Notes: a model not told the origin generated them from the letters alone. A DNA stretch of 64,000 bases from Branchiostoma belcheri (GCF_001625305.1 NW_017804365.1:860688-924687); one strand, 5' to 3'; positions 12,201 through 34,328 are shown, counted from the stretch's first letter. Program-made: numbers and translations.

Positions 12201-15200
12201 CCTTTGGGTCGACGCTACATGGCACCATTTGCTCGTGACCACAACCAGGCATGATCTTCGGGACTCGGACCATACAGGGTCCACAGTCGGCCCAACATCT
12301 CTTCCGACAAGCATGACCCTGCTCGCATTTCTTAGTGCAGTCTTCGTAGCACTTGTACACTTTGTGTTCCGGGTCTGCAGGGTGGCACGACAGTCGACAG
12401 CGGTGGCCACACTCGAGTCGCACGTCACAGTCCCTCGTGCAGCCGCCCTCCGGTGCAGCTGTGAAGTCTTTAGCAGAGCGAGCCTTGACTTCCGTATCCG
12501 GGTGATTCTGACACCTCAGCATCAGATGATGTCCAATGCAGCCTCTTTCTTCCATGTCCGCCTTGATGTTGCGCCAAAGCTCTGTCTTTCTGGCGAGCAT
12601 GCTGATGTTTCCAATGCAGTAGAACCCCATCCTTGCCCTGGACAGCGCCACGCACACGCGATTGGAGATGCTCAAGAATCCGATACTGCCTTCCCTGTTG
12701 CTACGGACCAGGGACAGCAGGACAATGTCGTTTTCTTCGCCCTGGAAGTTGTCCACGACTGTCACGCGAACTCCTTCGAACAACTTTTTCTCATCTTGCC
12801 TCTCAGTTTGTACAGCTGACCCTTGTAAGTCGTGAGTACCGTTATCTGCGATCTGTCGTACCCCTGTTGAATCAGATATTGACAAAGGGCTACGACGTAA
12901 TCGGCCTCGTGGTCGTTAGCATGGCTGAGGAGCTCCTCGTTGTGCACCTCGTCTCTGTTGTGATCGATGAAGAAGATGTTCTTGTCGATGCCTTTTATCC
13001 TATCGTAGCTCCTGACGGACTCGTGGTCTAACAGGTTGGGGTAGATATGCTTCATGAGGACTGAGATTTCCGGGCGCATGCGGTGTTGGGTCGACAATGT
13101 GTGAGGGTGGAGACCGTTCTTCACCATGCGTTCGAACAGCGAGTAGTCTAGATTAAAGTCCTTGGCCAGCTTGTACACAGTTGGATTAGGACGAAGCTGT
13201 TGGTGATCTCCTATGAGGATGAGGTGTTCACATCCTCTCGTCAGGGTTGTGATGATGTGGGCCTCCAGAACTTCTGCAGCCTCTTCAACGACTATGATCT
13301 TGGGGCTGACTCGTTCAAGGATCTTCCGGTACCTGGCTGCCGCCGTGGTGGTCATGCCGATCACTGTCGCGCCTTGCAGGACTGACAAATCCTCCTCAAG
13401 CCCCAGTTCTTCCCTTTCTGTCGAGAGAGTCTCGTACTGTCTCTGGAGGTTAAAGACCAGCTGACGATAGTGGTTGATGTGTCGAAGAACCCAGTAGTTG
13501 TACAGCCTCCACCGATCGGGCAGCTGTAGTTGCCTGATGTCTTGTACACTGTCTGCTTCTTCTGCGTCCATCGGAGGGAAATTTTGACGGCCGTACCTGA
13601 TCCTCCTCTCTACATCATTCCAGTTGACGACAAGCTGAAACCCGTCATTTTCATACGCTTCTTCCTCTTGAGGAAGGTTGTTTCCCGACGAATTGTTGCT
13701 TATCTCTTCGTGGTTGACTGTATTGTAAACCTCATACTCCTCCTCTCCTAGGCGCTCCATCTCAGCTACCTTTGCCTCTCCGTCTACCTCTATGGGTGCT
13801 TCGTCTTCGGTGGTTTCATCACTGCCGTCAACGTCATTGGTGTTAGATATAGCATTATCATTGGTGCCGTTCCTAGTGGCGTCAACTACTTCAGTAGCGT
13901 CATTCCCTGTAGAGTCAACTCTACTAGCGTCATGCCCGGTCGCGTCAGTGGCTTCCTTCCAAGTCGCGTCAATCGTTTGGTCGTCTTCGATGGTTTCTGT
14001 GCCGTTAACCACATTGGTGTCGGATCTAGTGTCGTCATTGGCATCTTTTCCAATGGTGTCAACAGTGGGTTCAATTCTACTAGCGCCATGTCCGCTCACG
14101 TCAGTAGCTTGTTTCCAAGTGGCGTCAATCGTTTGGTCAGCTTTGATGTTGGCAGTTGGAGTTCCGAGCTCTTCAGGAGTGCGGGAGGCCTGACCTACAT
14201 GTCGACTGTGGGCAATGGCAGTGGAATCACCGTAGTCCGTTGCTAGGGTGTTCCTTGTAGGACTGAAATCGTTCCTGCTTCTCTGCACGTCCTGTGGTTC
14301 AGATGAATCTGTGCTTAGTACGCTATAATACCCCGTGTAGCCAACACCTTCGTCCTGATCATCAGAACTAAATCCTTCTTCGTCGGAAAACCCCGGGTCT
14401 TGACCTGGCCGTGCCATGTTATGACCAGCTGTCGCAGTATCTGTTGCAGCTACATCTTTGCTCTCTGCAGAAGATGCTTCCTTTACTGATGGGCTTTTGA
14501 TAAGCTCAAGCCACGCGTGGAAAAAGGAGCACTTGTCTGGCAGACCGAACGTATTAACGTCTGTTTGACTTACGCTTGAAGCCTGCGTTGGGTGCATGTA
14601 GTTTTCAAGTATTCTCATTGAAAGCATCTTGTTCTCTGACCTAGCCTCTCTTATTTTTGTCTCATGGACGCCTATTTCAATGGTGATTTGTTTCATCTCG
14701 TGTTTGATGCGACCAATGTTGCGATGTATGTTGAGAGGCACAGACCGACTATCTCGGTTCATGTGTTTGATTTCCCTCAGCATGAACTTCTTCAAAACCT
14801 CACTGTCGCTCCTTGATCCCGCCCGCACGATGCCCGTCTTTAAGAACTCGTGTATCCCCTCTAAGAACTGGTCCAGTGCGTGGTTGGTGTAGCAGACCAC
14901 CAGCAATGGACGGGGGGCACCTCGAGTCTTCCACACCTCCCTGTTGTGGAGAAGGGCTTTGACGATCTTGAGTCCAATGTAGGTCTTCCCCGCTCCGGGT
15001 GGGCCTTGGATGACGGAGAACTGTCGAGTCAGTGCGGTTTTTACGGCTCCAAGTTGTGACTCGTCTAGGTGAAGATCTTTACCGGACGGCCATGCATCTG
15101 TGTTGAGGATAGGCACGGACTTAGCTCGATCTATTTGAGGGCACTTGGTGGAAAGTCGTTCCAGGTCATGAAGATATACATCCTCTTCGTCCTTATCATG

Positions 15201-17406
15201 ATTCCGTCGGAAGACGTTGCCCACACGCAGCCTTCTGGCTGCTAACGTCTTCTCTCTTTTTGCCATCAGTTTACCCAGCTCTGGGATGTTCAGTAGAGGT
15301 GTCAAGTCAAACCTTACAGGGGTGTCGTCGGCAGGCCGTACAAGATACCTGGGCGGTCCAATGTCCAGGTCACAACGCACGATGTGCTGTTCAAAGGGTA
15401 AATCTCCTTCTTCTATTCCCTGGATCATCTTGAGAACATGTCGGTATGACTCGAAGAATGCTGATGTTTCTACCATAACGTACACGTTATTGGGGTTTAG
15501 CCTTGCGACCGCATGGGCGCCTCCCTCAAAACGGACGTCGATGTTCCCGCGCTGCAGTGCCTTTGGGTCTCTGTTTGCCACGGTCGCAAAAATCAGAGTA
15601 TTGAAACCGTCTACTGACAGGCACACGAGGGATCCATAAATCAACCTTTTGGAAAACTCCCATTTGACTTTTTGTAGGCGGGAGTTGTCAAAATGTAGGG
15701 TGTGTGTCACGCCCTGGTTTGTGCAGTTTGGCTGAACTATGGAAACGCCGTTGTAGACACGAATGTCTTGGAATCTCCTGCGGCGGCCGTCAGGGTGTTG
15801 GAGGCTAGCGACGTATTCCTGGATACCCTCCCTCAAGGGTGCCACAAAGTCTTCCCTGTACAGACGATACTGCACGTCAAGGTAGTGTTCAGGTTTCTGT
15901 ACGGACCTATCACCAGGTTTGGTCGGAGATAGGGTTGGTGCCTGCGCGGACCTCTTCCGGGGTGGGGAATTCGGGATACTCCCGAAATTCGTCTGGTGCT
16001 TCGTCGTCACCGGATTCGTCGTCATCGTCACTGCCGTCTGCAGCTCGTTTCGATGCGGTCTTCACGCGTGCTCCCGTGCGTTCGCGTTCCAAGATGTCGT
16101 CTCGGCGTTCTTTGAGTACATCCAGCTTGGCCGTGATGTCCTCACACTTGTCGTTTAGAATCCCCTTGTCCCTTAGTTGACCAAACGTTACCTCTACTGC
16201 TCCCAAGGGGCATAGAACGCTGTCATAGTGACTAGGAAGCCGTTCCATGAATTTCAAGAGAATTGTAAGCACGCTGAGGAGTACAGTTGGAAACCCTTCC
16301 CTCACATGCTCTGACTTCTCTGCGGGCATCTTGTAGATGAAGCCGGGCAAAGCAGAATTTATAAGAGGGGTATCTACAACAGAGGTCAGCAGCCTAGTCA
16401 GATTACTCGACATGGGGCAGTCACAGGCCTTGGCTAGAACAGCTACCAGAAGTTTTAGCTCCTTAGAATCTGGTTGCACACTTTTTAATAAGACCTCAAA
16501 GGATTCCAGATTCCCAAGGAGTTCCATCACGATGTTTTCCGGTTCCTCTTGTTCCATTCTTGTTAAGTGATGCACCGTGATGCGCCCTTTCTGTCTGCCT
16601 CTGCGTTCAGCGGTAGAATTTGCGTTAGACCGTTCCCTGGCACCTTTTTGTCTCCACCCGTCTTGACCGACTTGCCGTTGTCCATTCTGTTGACGTTTTG
16701 ACTCCCGATTATCTGTTTTCCCTGCGCCCTCCTGGTCAGGTCTTAGTTTAGTGGTCCTGTCGTGCTGCTTTGGATGTTCTTTGTAATTCCCACCTGCTTG
16801 TCTCCAAGGACCTTTGAAGTTGTTGCCAGGTCGTCTTGGGTGTTCTTTGTTCCCACTCTCTGGCCGTCTTGGGTCTTGTTTGCGCATGCTGTCGTACTGT
16901 CCAGACTGTCGTGAATGGTCTCTGTGTCTACTGTCAGGGCGTCTTGTATTTTCTTTCTGCCTACTGTCACGCCATTTTGTATTTTCTTTCTGTTGGGTGT
17001 CAGGCCGTTTGGAATGTTGTTTCTGGCTATTATTCTCTCTTTGCCCACTGTAAGGTCTGGCTGAATTGTCTCTCTGCTTATTGCCAGGTCGTCTCCAATC
17101 TTCCCTTTTCCTACGGTCTTCGGATTGACTCGGATTCTCTTTCTGCCTATCGTCATGTCGTCTTGAATGCCCTCCTTGACCTTGTCTACCGTCTGGACGT
17201 CTTGGATTTTTCTTGTCAGCAGCCGATTTACTCTCAATTCCCTCGGCGACTACTCGTCTCTGTTCTACATGGTCTTCCCCTCTTGATGTTTCATTTTTTG
17301 TCGTTGCTCTAGTCTTTGGGCGAGCTCCCGGTGGTCTGGTGGTCTGAGACTTTTCCGGCGCTCCCGGTGATTTTGAGTCATTCTTAGGATTTTCTGAAGG
17401 ATCCAT
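9281..17406 (-). CDS. ZNFX1: ZNFX1-like SF1 RNA helicase with NFX1 and RZ zinc fingers
   Basis: Coding segments, read on the minus strand: 17406 to 10900 (one giant exon), 10098 to 9925, 9478 to 9281 (TAA 9281-9283). Corrected for two indels this gives about 2290 residues, against roughly 1900 for vertebrate ZNFX1. Order: a charged Arg/Lys/Gln/Asp N-terminal tail with degenerate repeats, a helical region, then helicase motifs GPPGAGKT (about residue 804), VVEEAAE, GDHQQLRP, QHRMRP, DNFQGEEND and VALSRAR. An array of Cys/His NFX1-type fingers follows (about residues 1650-1920), then an RZ finger split over the last two exons (HWYKCPN plus GHFYAIGECGGANQGGRCPDCG). Family members act in small-RNA inheritance in germ granules in worms and in antiviral RNA sensing in mammals. 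Frame breaks lie near 15925 and 12797. The ATG begins MDPSENPKND, with a possible acceptor AG just upstream. Confidence 0.9.
10520..10592. repeat. Dispersed repeat, copy 2 (intron of ZNFX1-like gene)
   Basis: Reverse-complement partner of 2197-2262. A partial third match (gactgaccaagtgaggcttctc) lies at about 10389-10412. Confidence 0.7.
12787..12806 (-). other. Apparent -1 frameshift in ZNFX1-like gene (A5 run)
   Basis: The upstream frame reads YKLRGKMRK and then runs into CSKEFA and a stop at 12762. The conserved continuation KLFEGVRVTVVDNFQGEEND is one base back. One added A in the homopolymer at about 12793-12797 would join them. Missing bases in homopolymers are a common sequencing error. 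I cannot tell that from a real allele. Confidence 0.75.
13800..14150 (-). repeat. Internal duplication inside the helicase coding region
   Basis: Two protein segments both beginning DQTIDATWK(Q/E)ATD and ending near (T/E)(I/T)ED lie in tandem. They encode an acidic, Asp/Thr/Asn-rich, presumably disordered insert between the Walker A and DEAA-type helicase motifs. Confidence 0.75.
15910..15940 (-). other. Apparent +1 frameshift in ZNFX1-like gene
   Basis: The N-terminal frame reads EFREYPEFPTPEEVRAGTN and meets TGA at 15910-15912. The frame one base on continues KPGDRSVQKPEHYLDVQYRL into the helicase. The two frames overlap by about 120 bases. Removing one C near 15927 would give PISDKPGDRSVQ. 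No GT-AG intron of sensible size fits without deleting conserved residues. Confidence 0.7.
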
Positions 17407-17899
17407 CGTCTTCCGCCTACCTGATCCAATACCACATCAGGGGTACGTAGATACCCTAGTTAAAAGAACACTATATCAGAAAGATAGATAGGTGCCTACA
17501 TGTAGTTATAATGCAACACAGATATCATTGCAGTCTTACCTGGCTGAATTGGGTATGAGACACATACAATTCCTCACGAGACACCTAAAAGCCATTACAA
17601 TTAGTTCAGTAACTATACATTAAAAGGTAAGGTAGTACTCCTAAATCTGGGAAGCATAAACATAAGTGTTATAGGGAGCCTCGTAGAAAAAAAGCAACAA
17701 CATATTACATCTGCTTCTGTTGAGAACAGGGATTGTAACTATTAGAACGACAATCGGTGCCAAAAGCAAGAAATCTGAGATTCCAAACCTCCGGGAAATG
17801 TATACAATATGTAATATCATAATGTTCACAACGAATGCTGTCACACATAGCAAAACTTTTGATAAACCAATCCTGTAAAAGACAAATGTTGGTATTGGG

Positions 17900-17980
17900 T
17901 AACTTCACGTGACGTCACTGTCACCATATATGCATGTTGATTGGTCGAATCTGAAATTGCTTTCGCGGCTGACGTCACCA
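17900..17980 (-). promoter_or_regulatory. Paired CRE palindromes and CCAAT box, likely ZNFX1-like promoter
   Basis: TGACGTCA occurs at 17910-17917 and again at 17970-17977, exactly 60 bp apart. An ATTGGTC (inverted CCAAT) lies between them. The pair is about 500-570 bp upstream of the ATG of the minus-strand gene. CREB/ATF binding is inferred from the motif only. Confidence 0.45.
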
Positions 17981-18133
17981 GCCCACATTTTGATAGACAT
18001 ATATACACACAAAATAGAACGTCGGCATAACGTACTACAAGGATTTTCTGATGAAAAATTATGGGGAAAATTGGCCAGTTTCACTCTGGTACATCCTGCA
18101 TTATATTGGAATTATGAAATCAAAGGTGTAAAT

Positions 18134-18592
18134 CCCCCATTCTACTAGGACGGAGCTTTCACTGCGCCCTCTCTGTGACCTGAAATTGGTCGGAGCGCGG
18201 AGAGAGCACCGAAGTCGCCATCTTTTCCACAAAGATGCTACAAGAAGACCGTCCCCTACATGACCTTGTCCCTTTCTCCAGATCTACAGCGTCGTTCACT
18301 CAGGAACAAAAACACGCCGGCGGCGCGGTATGAGCCGGTTCGAAACAGTCGCCGAGGTGACGGCGCTCATGGCGCTTTCATCGCACTCTTATCGCGCTCC
18401 CATGGCGACCTTGGCGCTCTTTCCGCGCTCTGGTCAATTTTAGGTCACAGAGAGAGTGCCGTGAGAGCGCCGTTTTAGTGGAATAGGGGTTTAAACAGTA
18501 CAAACATGGCAACCTTGGCGCTCTCTCCACGCTCCGGCCAATTTCAGGTCGCAGAGACAGCGCGGCGAGAGCGCCGCTAAGTGGAATTGGGG
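18134..18592. mobile_element. Foldback element with 88-bp inverted repeats plus a third arm copy
   Basis: 18134-18221 is a diverged reverse complement of 18402-18489 (gcgctctctccgcgctc, aatttcaggtc(g/a)cagaga). A further direct copy of the right arm sits at 18506-18592. The high-GC arms stand out from the AT-rich surroundings. There is no coding capacity. Confidence 0.75.
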
Positions 18593-18613
18593 CACCGCAC
18601 CATGCATTAAACC

Positions 18614-18828
18614 TAGCCTCCTGTGCAGGCTCCGGGGCGGGTGGCAATTTTGATACAGCGTTTTGAAGAGAGTATGACACGCGTTATTTTAAAAGGCTCC
18701 ATGGGCGGAATGGAACCTTCTCCCGGCGGCTGGTTGTAGGATGGCCGGCTATTAAAACAACGCATTAAAAACTCTTCAAAATTCTGTATCGAAATTCCCA
18801 CCCGCCCCGGAGCCTGCACAGGAGGCTA
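18614..18828. mobile_element. MITE-like element, 215 bp, with about 55-bp terminal inverted repeats
   Basis: The ends tagcctcctgtgcaggctcc and ggagcctgcacaggaggcta are perfect inverted repeats extending inward (cggggcgggtgg, gatacag). A TA dinucleotide sits at both ends, as expected for TA-target elements, but this is not proof of family. Confidence 0.8.
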
Positions 18829-19045
18829 CAATCCACTAGGATACACAGGGCGGATGCAGCACACAGAATAACTTTGAGGCTAGTGTGCTGTGGGTCTACT
18901 GGTACCCAGGCTACCTTACACCAGGTAATGTGATATACCCGTATGATGTAATCACCGAAACTGGACAACTGCCAAGAATCGGTCAACCTTTCAACTTTAG
19001 ATAATCGATCCGTGACGCATCTTTGTCTGGTTGTTGGGCAACCTG

Positions 19046-19415
19046 CAGAAACCATTACATCATGATTGCCGAACAATGGGGCCAACGTCCACAGCTATAT
19101 GCTTTTCTGTCACACCTTCGACAGACGAGCCTGACGGAACGATCTACAAATACAATACTGACACACTGAGAAGACCTTTGTTATGGAGGGGGGAGGGGGG
19201 CACTAAATGAGGTGAGGGTTAAACACGCCCACAGAAACCATTACACCATGATTGCCGAACAATGAGGTTAACGTCCACAGCAATGTTTTCATGTCACACA
19301 TTTGACAGGCCAGTCAGTGCAGAACTATCTACAAACCTGACACTTTGTCAGAATTTTTTGATGTACTAGATTGTATAAGGGGGGCACTAAAGCTGAGGTG
19401 AAGGTTTTAGAACTG
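19046..19415 (+). repeat. Tandem duplication, 186-bp period, two units
   Basis: The units start with cagaaaccattaca(t/c)catg at 19046 and 19232 and stay alignable through gattgccgaacaatg, cgtccacag and the ggggggcactaaa segment. They are non-coding. Confidence 0.75.
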
Positions 19416-21219
19416 ACCGGTGAAGGGTCTATACTCTGGTACATGTAGAATATGTAGATATACCGGAACGAATAACAATTACACATACACTCTATTCCAA
19501 TAATATGCTCTTCTACAAACCTTCTACCCTCTTTGAAACCCCGGGTTATGAGATGAACTCACCGGCTTTACATGTTATTGAATACCAGTACACGGCATAC
19601 TAGTACAACAACAAAGCCCTGGGGCTAAATTGCAACGTACCGTTATACGTCTCTAAAAACCACCTCGGAACACTATACATGTAGGTACTTGACTCGATAT
19701 TTACATTTTCAGGTTCGCCTCGATGGGTGTCCTTAGTTACACTGACAAACATTCTCATGAAGCATGCCAGAGATTAACACGGTATGGCAAAGTGGTATGG
19801 TTTGAGAATATGGCACAGGAAGAAAAGGCGTGACAGTGAAACATGGCCTCACTTTACTATGCTAAACTGTTTCCCTGAGACGTCCTTCAATTATGCCGTG
19901 CACAGTTAGTAACCTCGGTTAAGCTTTGAAATGAAATGAATTTGTCCAGAGTCCATAATTCCTGTTGCAGAGGCCACTATGGTCTATTTCACGCGGAAGC
20001 ACACAAGTTATAACCTCATACCAATGTACTGAGGACAAAATGGAACGTGCCATTTTTGTAGGTGACGCTACTATAGAAAACCGGGTAAAGGAAAAAGTAT
20101 TCACAATAATGAAAAAAAAAAGAGCTGTGGTCGTAATTGTGGGTCAATCTGTCCTCTCCATTTACTGAAATTCACTAGTACATGTTGATGACATCCCCCT
20201 GCTTTTAAACCATGCAGACATTTGAATTTATCGAAGGGTCATATAGATTCAATTCAAAGGCCTTCGCCAAGTAAAGAACATGATGTATTTCTTCAGGGCC
20301 CTACTACTGACTTCATTTCAAACTGCTTCTTTTAACCCAACAATTGTTGGGTTGCACATACAGTACCAGCCTTATAGCACCCTGTATAGTACGATATGGG
20401 GGATATTTCTCGTGCAACGCATCACACCGCAGCGAAACTCAATGAATGCGGAAGTAACAACACCACCGTAGGGCTAAAAAGTCTGGGGTCTATGACCTGA
20501 TTTAGACATGAAATTATTGAAAAAATATTGTGTAAAAAATACCAGAAGGACAAGGCTTTTAAATAAATTACATAGTACTTGGGTAGTGCTTTTTCAAATT
20601 CTAAATCATACCGCAGCACACTATTGGAACAGAACATTTTGGAACAGGACTGTATTCCAAAACGTTCTCAATTCCGTAGAAGGGCATGTTTTGTAAGAGG
20701 ACATCTGCCTTTTACGAATTAAATAAATACAAATCGCCAGGTGTCACGGCATAGTTTATGTTTTCAATAGCTACCAGCATTTATCACAAAGAACAATTGC
20801 ATCAGTAAGGTAGCATGTTTTGTAGGAGTACTCACTATTCGCAGGTGAACCAAGTTGTACAGGACATTCAGAGAAGTGTTGCAAGTTTCAAAGTGACGCT
20901 CACACACTAAGACCCAAGCTGTCAGTGTTCCACCTGCGACTGGCAGTCACCTTCGTCGAATGCAGGAATATATATGTCCGTTGTATTGACATGTTTACCT
21001 ACCAAATCGCTAAAGTCAGCGACCGAAACCTACGAAGTTCCCGGCTTTGGTCTAAAAGTAGCAGCCAATGACAATGCAAAACGCCATCTTCAAATGACCG
21101 ACCGTTTCGGTGTGCTCGTTGGTGATGAAATATGGTTTCTGTGTGCCGAGTGGATGAGTCATATATCCGGGATACGTGACATGCATATCAATTATGAATG
21201 GGCGTACTTGGTAATCCCC

Positions 21220-21345
21220 TTTAGTCAGACGGGGGGGGGGGGGCTTTTAAGGCAAACTTTCATGTTGGATAGTGCCCGAACGGCTTGCGCTAGAACCATC
21301 AAATTTCGTAACTTTTCCTGAAATACATCTCGCAACAAAAATTTT
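21220..21345. repeat. Dispersed repeat related to 4580-4700
   Basis: A G-homopolymer is followed by a diverged copy of the segment in intron 4 of the kelch gene. Confidence 0.5.
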
Positions 21346-21605
21346 ATATTCTTGTGATAAGTTCATAGATTTGCATGTTGCCATGAGAGCCGGTTTCTGA
21401 CCGCCAGTTTTTTTGTTTGAACAGTAAAATTATCAGGATTTTATGTTTAATTCCACGTCTTTTCTGACATTGATAACATCTTTTTTTAATCAATTATGTA
21501 ATTTCTATCATAAATATTCATAATTCGTACTAATTTGAAGACGTCATTCTTTGAAAATCTGGTAGTCCTACGATAAGTGGTCATTGAGTTACGTATTATC
21601 CCCGC

Positions 21606-21905
21606 GACCAAAGGTTTTGTCCTTCCTGTCCTCATAAGATTGAAGACGAACAACGTATTGTTATGGATTGCCCACTATATCATATCCACAATTTCATTCT
21701 AGAAGGTAATAACCCTTACTGTGTACAAATAGGTAAATATATCAAAGAATGTTTAGACCTTAGAAAAAATAGTATACGTTGATTCATCCATGGTTTTGTA
21801 CGTAGGTCAAATTTGTTGTACCCACGTAATTGTATGTTTACATGTAGTTTAAGGCCTTACGAAAGTCGCTGTACTTTTGTTGTGTCAATAAAGTTCTGTA
21901 TATTG
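21606..21905 (+). mobile_element. 3' end of a non-LTR retrotransposon (LINE)
   Basis: The open frame from about 21606 to the TGA at 21780-21782 reads RFCPSCPHKIEDEQRIVMDCPLY. This is the Cys-rich C-terminal signature (CxxC, EDE, CP.Y) seen after the reverse transcriptase in many LINEs. It is followed by an AT-rich tail with aataaag near 21890. The rest of the element is absent, so this is a 5'-truncated insertion. Confidence 0.7.
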
Positions 21906-22319
21906 ATAATCCAAGCAGACGTAAGGCCTAGTCTCTGTCAGTGTTTACGCGTGAACTCCAACATTTAAAGTTTGTATGTCTCAAATTCACAGAAGTACAC
22001 AGTCTCAACGTTAACACTGATCTCTAATGAGAGGGTTTTACATATTGCCTTCGTCAGAAGGCTATGAGGTCGTTTTGGGTATGTCGGGAGCGACAGTGGA
22101 TTAAATTTATGCGGCATAACTCTTGAAGGCATGGATTAAGGCGTATTGTCTATATCTGGAGTACCTTCAATGCTCACTAGACGGCGCTTCTGTACCACGA
22201 AGGAGCGTGACCATACAACAGATGGTCAGCCAGCTTTTCCAACAGAACACGTAAGTTTATGGCTGAATAGGCACGTTCATGTAACGTTACGTGTGACCTA
22301 ACCATTTATTTATAAGCCT

Positions 22320-22600
22320 CTGCACCGGTGCAATGGCCAATTGGGTAGATTTCTCACCTTGCATTCAGTGGGTCGTGAGTTCGATCCCTGGCCGAGTCAT
22401 ACCAAAGACTTTAAAAATGGTACATACTGCATTCTCTGCTTAGCACTCAGCCTTTGAGAATGAGTATGGGAGTTTTAACTCACTGGTAGTGGTGTGTGTT
22501 TAAAAACACACACCACTACCAGTGGACTAGCCCCTTACTGTAATAACTGTTGTGTGTGGCCCAAGGCTTTTGAACACGGGAAGGCTCTTTAACTTTACCT
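22320..22600 (+). mobile_element. tRNA-derived SINE
   Basis: An A-box-like segment (tggccaattggg) and a B-box-like segment (gagttcgatccc) are spaced as in a tRNA gene at 22325-22400. They are followed by a non-tRNA body containing a perfect 21-bp-arm palindrome (22481-22501 with 22504-22524). The tRNA part does not fold into a sound modern tRNA, so it is not called as one. Confidence 0.6.
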
Positions 22601-22893
22601 AACTCTGTCACACCTCTGACACAACCTTTTCCTGAATCATTTCCCGAACACCAGCCAACCAGGTTCGGCTGACGTTCGGCTCGCCCCAAACACTCCTGGC
22701 TTTTCTGCCGAATGGTCCGCTGGTGTTTTGCTGACTTACTGTCGAAAACCAGCGAACTATGACCGAACCTTCCGAACGCCCCACGAATGGTTTAGATATT
22801 TCGAAACATTCGGCTGGCGCAGCCGAATCGTAGCCAACTTCGCCGAACACCATCCGACCCGGCCGACTTTGCGCCGACCCACTCCTAATTAAT

Positions 22894-23090
22894 GCTGAGG
22901 TCACATTTCCAAACCGGAGGCCGGCCGGGCAGTCTTATGGAAGGAAACGTATGATATGAAAGACAACAAAGCACAAAAAAGTTGAAATCTAATGATGGGA
23001 ACTATTTGCGTATATTCTTGATATATATTGTTGATTTTTCGTTAATCGAAACAGCCCGGCCGGGCCCCGGCTTGGAAATGTGACCTTAGT
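22894..23090. mobile_element. Foldback element, about 197 bp
   Basis: The ends gctgaggtcacatttcca and tggaaatgtgaccttagt are inverted repeats extending into GC-rich ggccggccggg arms with an AT-rich centre. This is typical of a non-autonomous DNA element. Confidence 0.7.
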
Positions 23091-23484
23091 ATTACCAATT
23101 GGTCGTCGGGCATTCGGCTAGCGTTTGAGAGGCCAAATTCGTGAACGCTTAACAGGGGCTTTAGAAAGCAAACAAATAGTGAGGTCGACGCCATTGTCAC
23201 AGTTGTTACATATTGACACATTACACCGTTGCACTGTACCAGCTATTGACTTTGTTTAAAACTCTTTGGTCACATAGCTATGGCGAGTACGTGCCAGTAC
23301 AGTGCAGACCCATTTTCCATGATCACGTTATAGGATGTCAGTAGTATGGGTTGACCCACCATAGTTCTTGCCTACAGAAAAACTGGGTCGTAAACGTACG
23401 TCAAGTTTACAATATATGGTACATGGATTACTGGAGGAAGGAACACTCAGATTTTTGATTGTAGGACAGCAAGACGTTTGAACA

Positions 23485-33813
<10,329 letters not shown>

Positions 33814-34328
33814 GAACCACAGGGACAATTCTACAAGAAGATCATTTGAAGAGCTCATATATACTCAATGGAAATGTATGGGTGTACTAAATGTGAAATA
33901 ATGACACACATGACATCACATGCATGTATGACGGATATCATTCATACAAACAAATGTACATGATAATACTGGCTAAAATATAGCATTGCAAATGAATTGA
34001 AAAATGAAAAAAAGTCTGTATCGTATAACTATGAATGCTCTCTCGTTAAAAGCTTTTTTGCAGGATCCTAGTACCATGAATGTTTTAACAGGATCCGTTC
34101 AGATGTTTAAGAATGTAAAGAAGAATATTTCGATGAAAGACCGGGCAGCAATACCCCCTACCGGAAAAAGCTAGAAGTTCATGAAACATACTGCTAGAAG
34201 CATAAGTCATCACAAAATACCGTGTTTGCAGACTTAGTTTAAACCACTTACACACACACGTACACATGTACACCGCTACTATTAGTTTAGCCCGTACTTT
34301 ACTTACAAGTAACTACTGTTGAAAAAGG

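Larger units (their letters stand above)
17407..23484. other. Intergenic region between divergent ZNFX1-like and receptor kinase genes
   Basis: No protein gene is supported. It contains the likely ZNFX1-like promoter (17900-17980), foldback elements (18134-18592, 18614-18828, 22894-23090), a 186-bp tandem duplication (19046-19415), a 20-bp palindrome near 20333-20352, a dispersed repeat (21220-21345), a LINE 3' fragment (21606-21905) and a tRNA-derived SINE (22320-22600). The remaining stretches (about 19420-21200 and 23100-23480) show nothing I can name. Confidence 0.6.

Noticed and set aside
12787-12806. Programmed -1 frameshift at the A5 run in the ZNFX1-like gene
   Set aside because: The run gives AGA AAA in the zero frame, which does not fit a standard slippery heptamer, and a second shift of opposite sign elsewhere points to sequence error.
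10948-12819. Several plus-strand open frames of 130-270 codons
   Set aside because: They lie opposite the conserved helicase and zinc-finger coding sequence of the minus-strand gene and have no family features.
15910-16031. A short intron to explain the frame switch in the ZNFX1-like gene
   Set aside because: Available GT and AG pairs would give an intron of about 70 bp or less and remove the conserved EYPEFPTPEE stretch.
22325-22400. A functional tRNA gene
   Set aside because: A and B box similarity is present, but I could not pair acceptor and anticodon arms. A SINE head fits better.
22608-22904. Minus-strand 98-codon frame
   Set aside because: It lies in CG-rich low-complexity sequence next to a foldback element, with no domain and no matching neighbouring exons.
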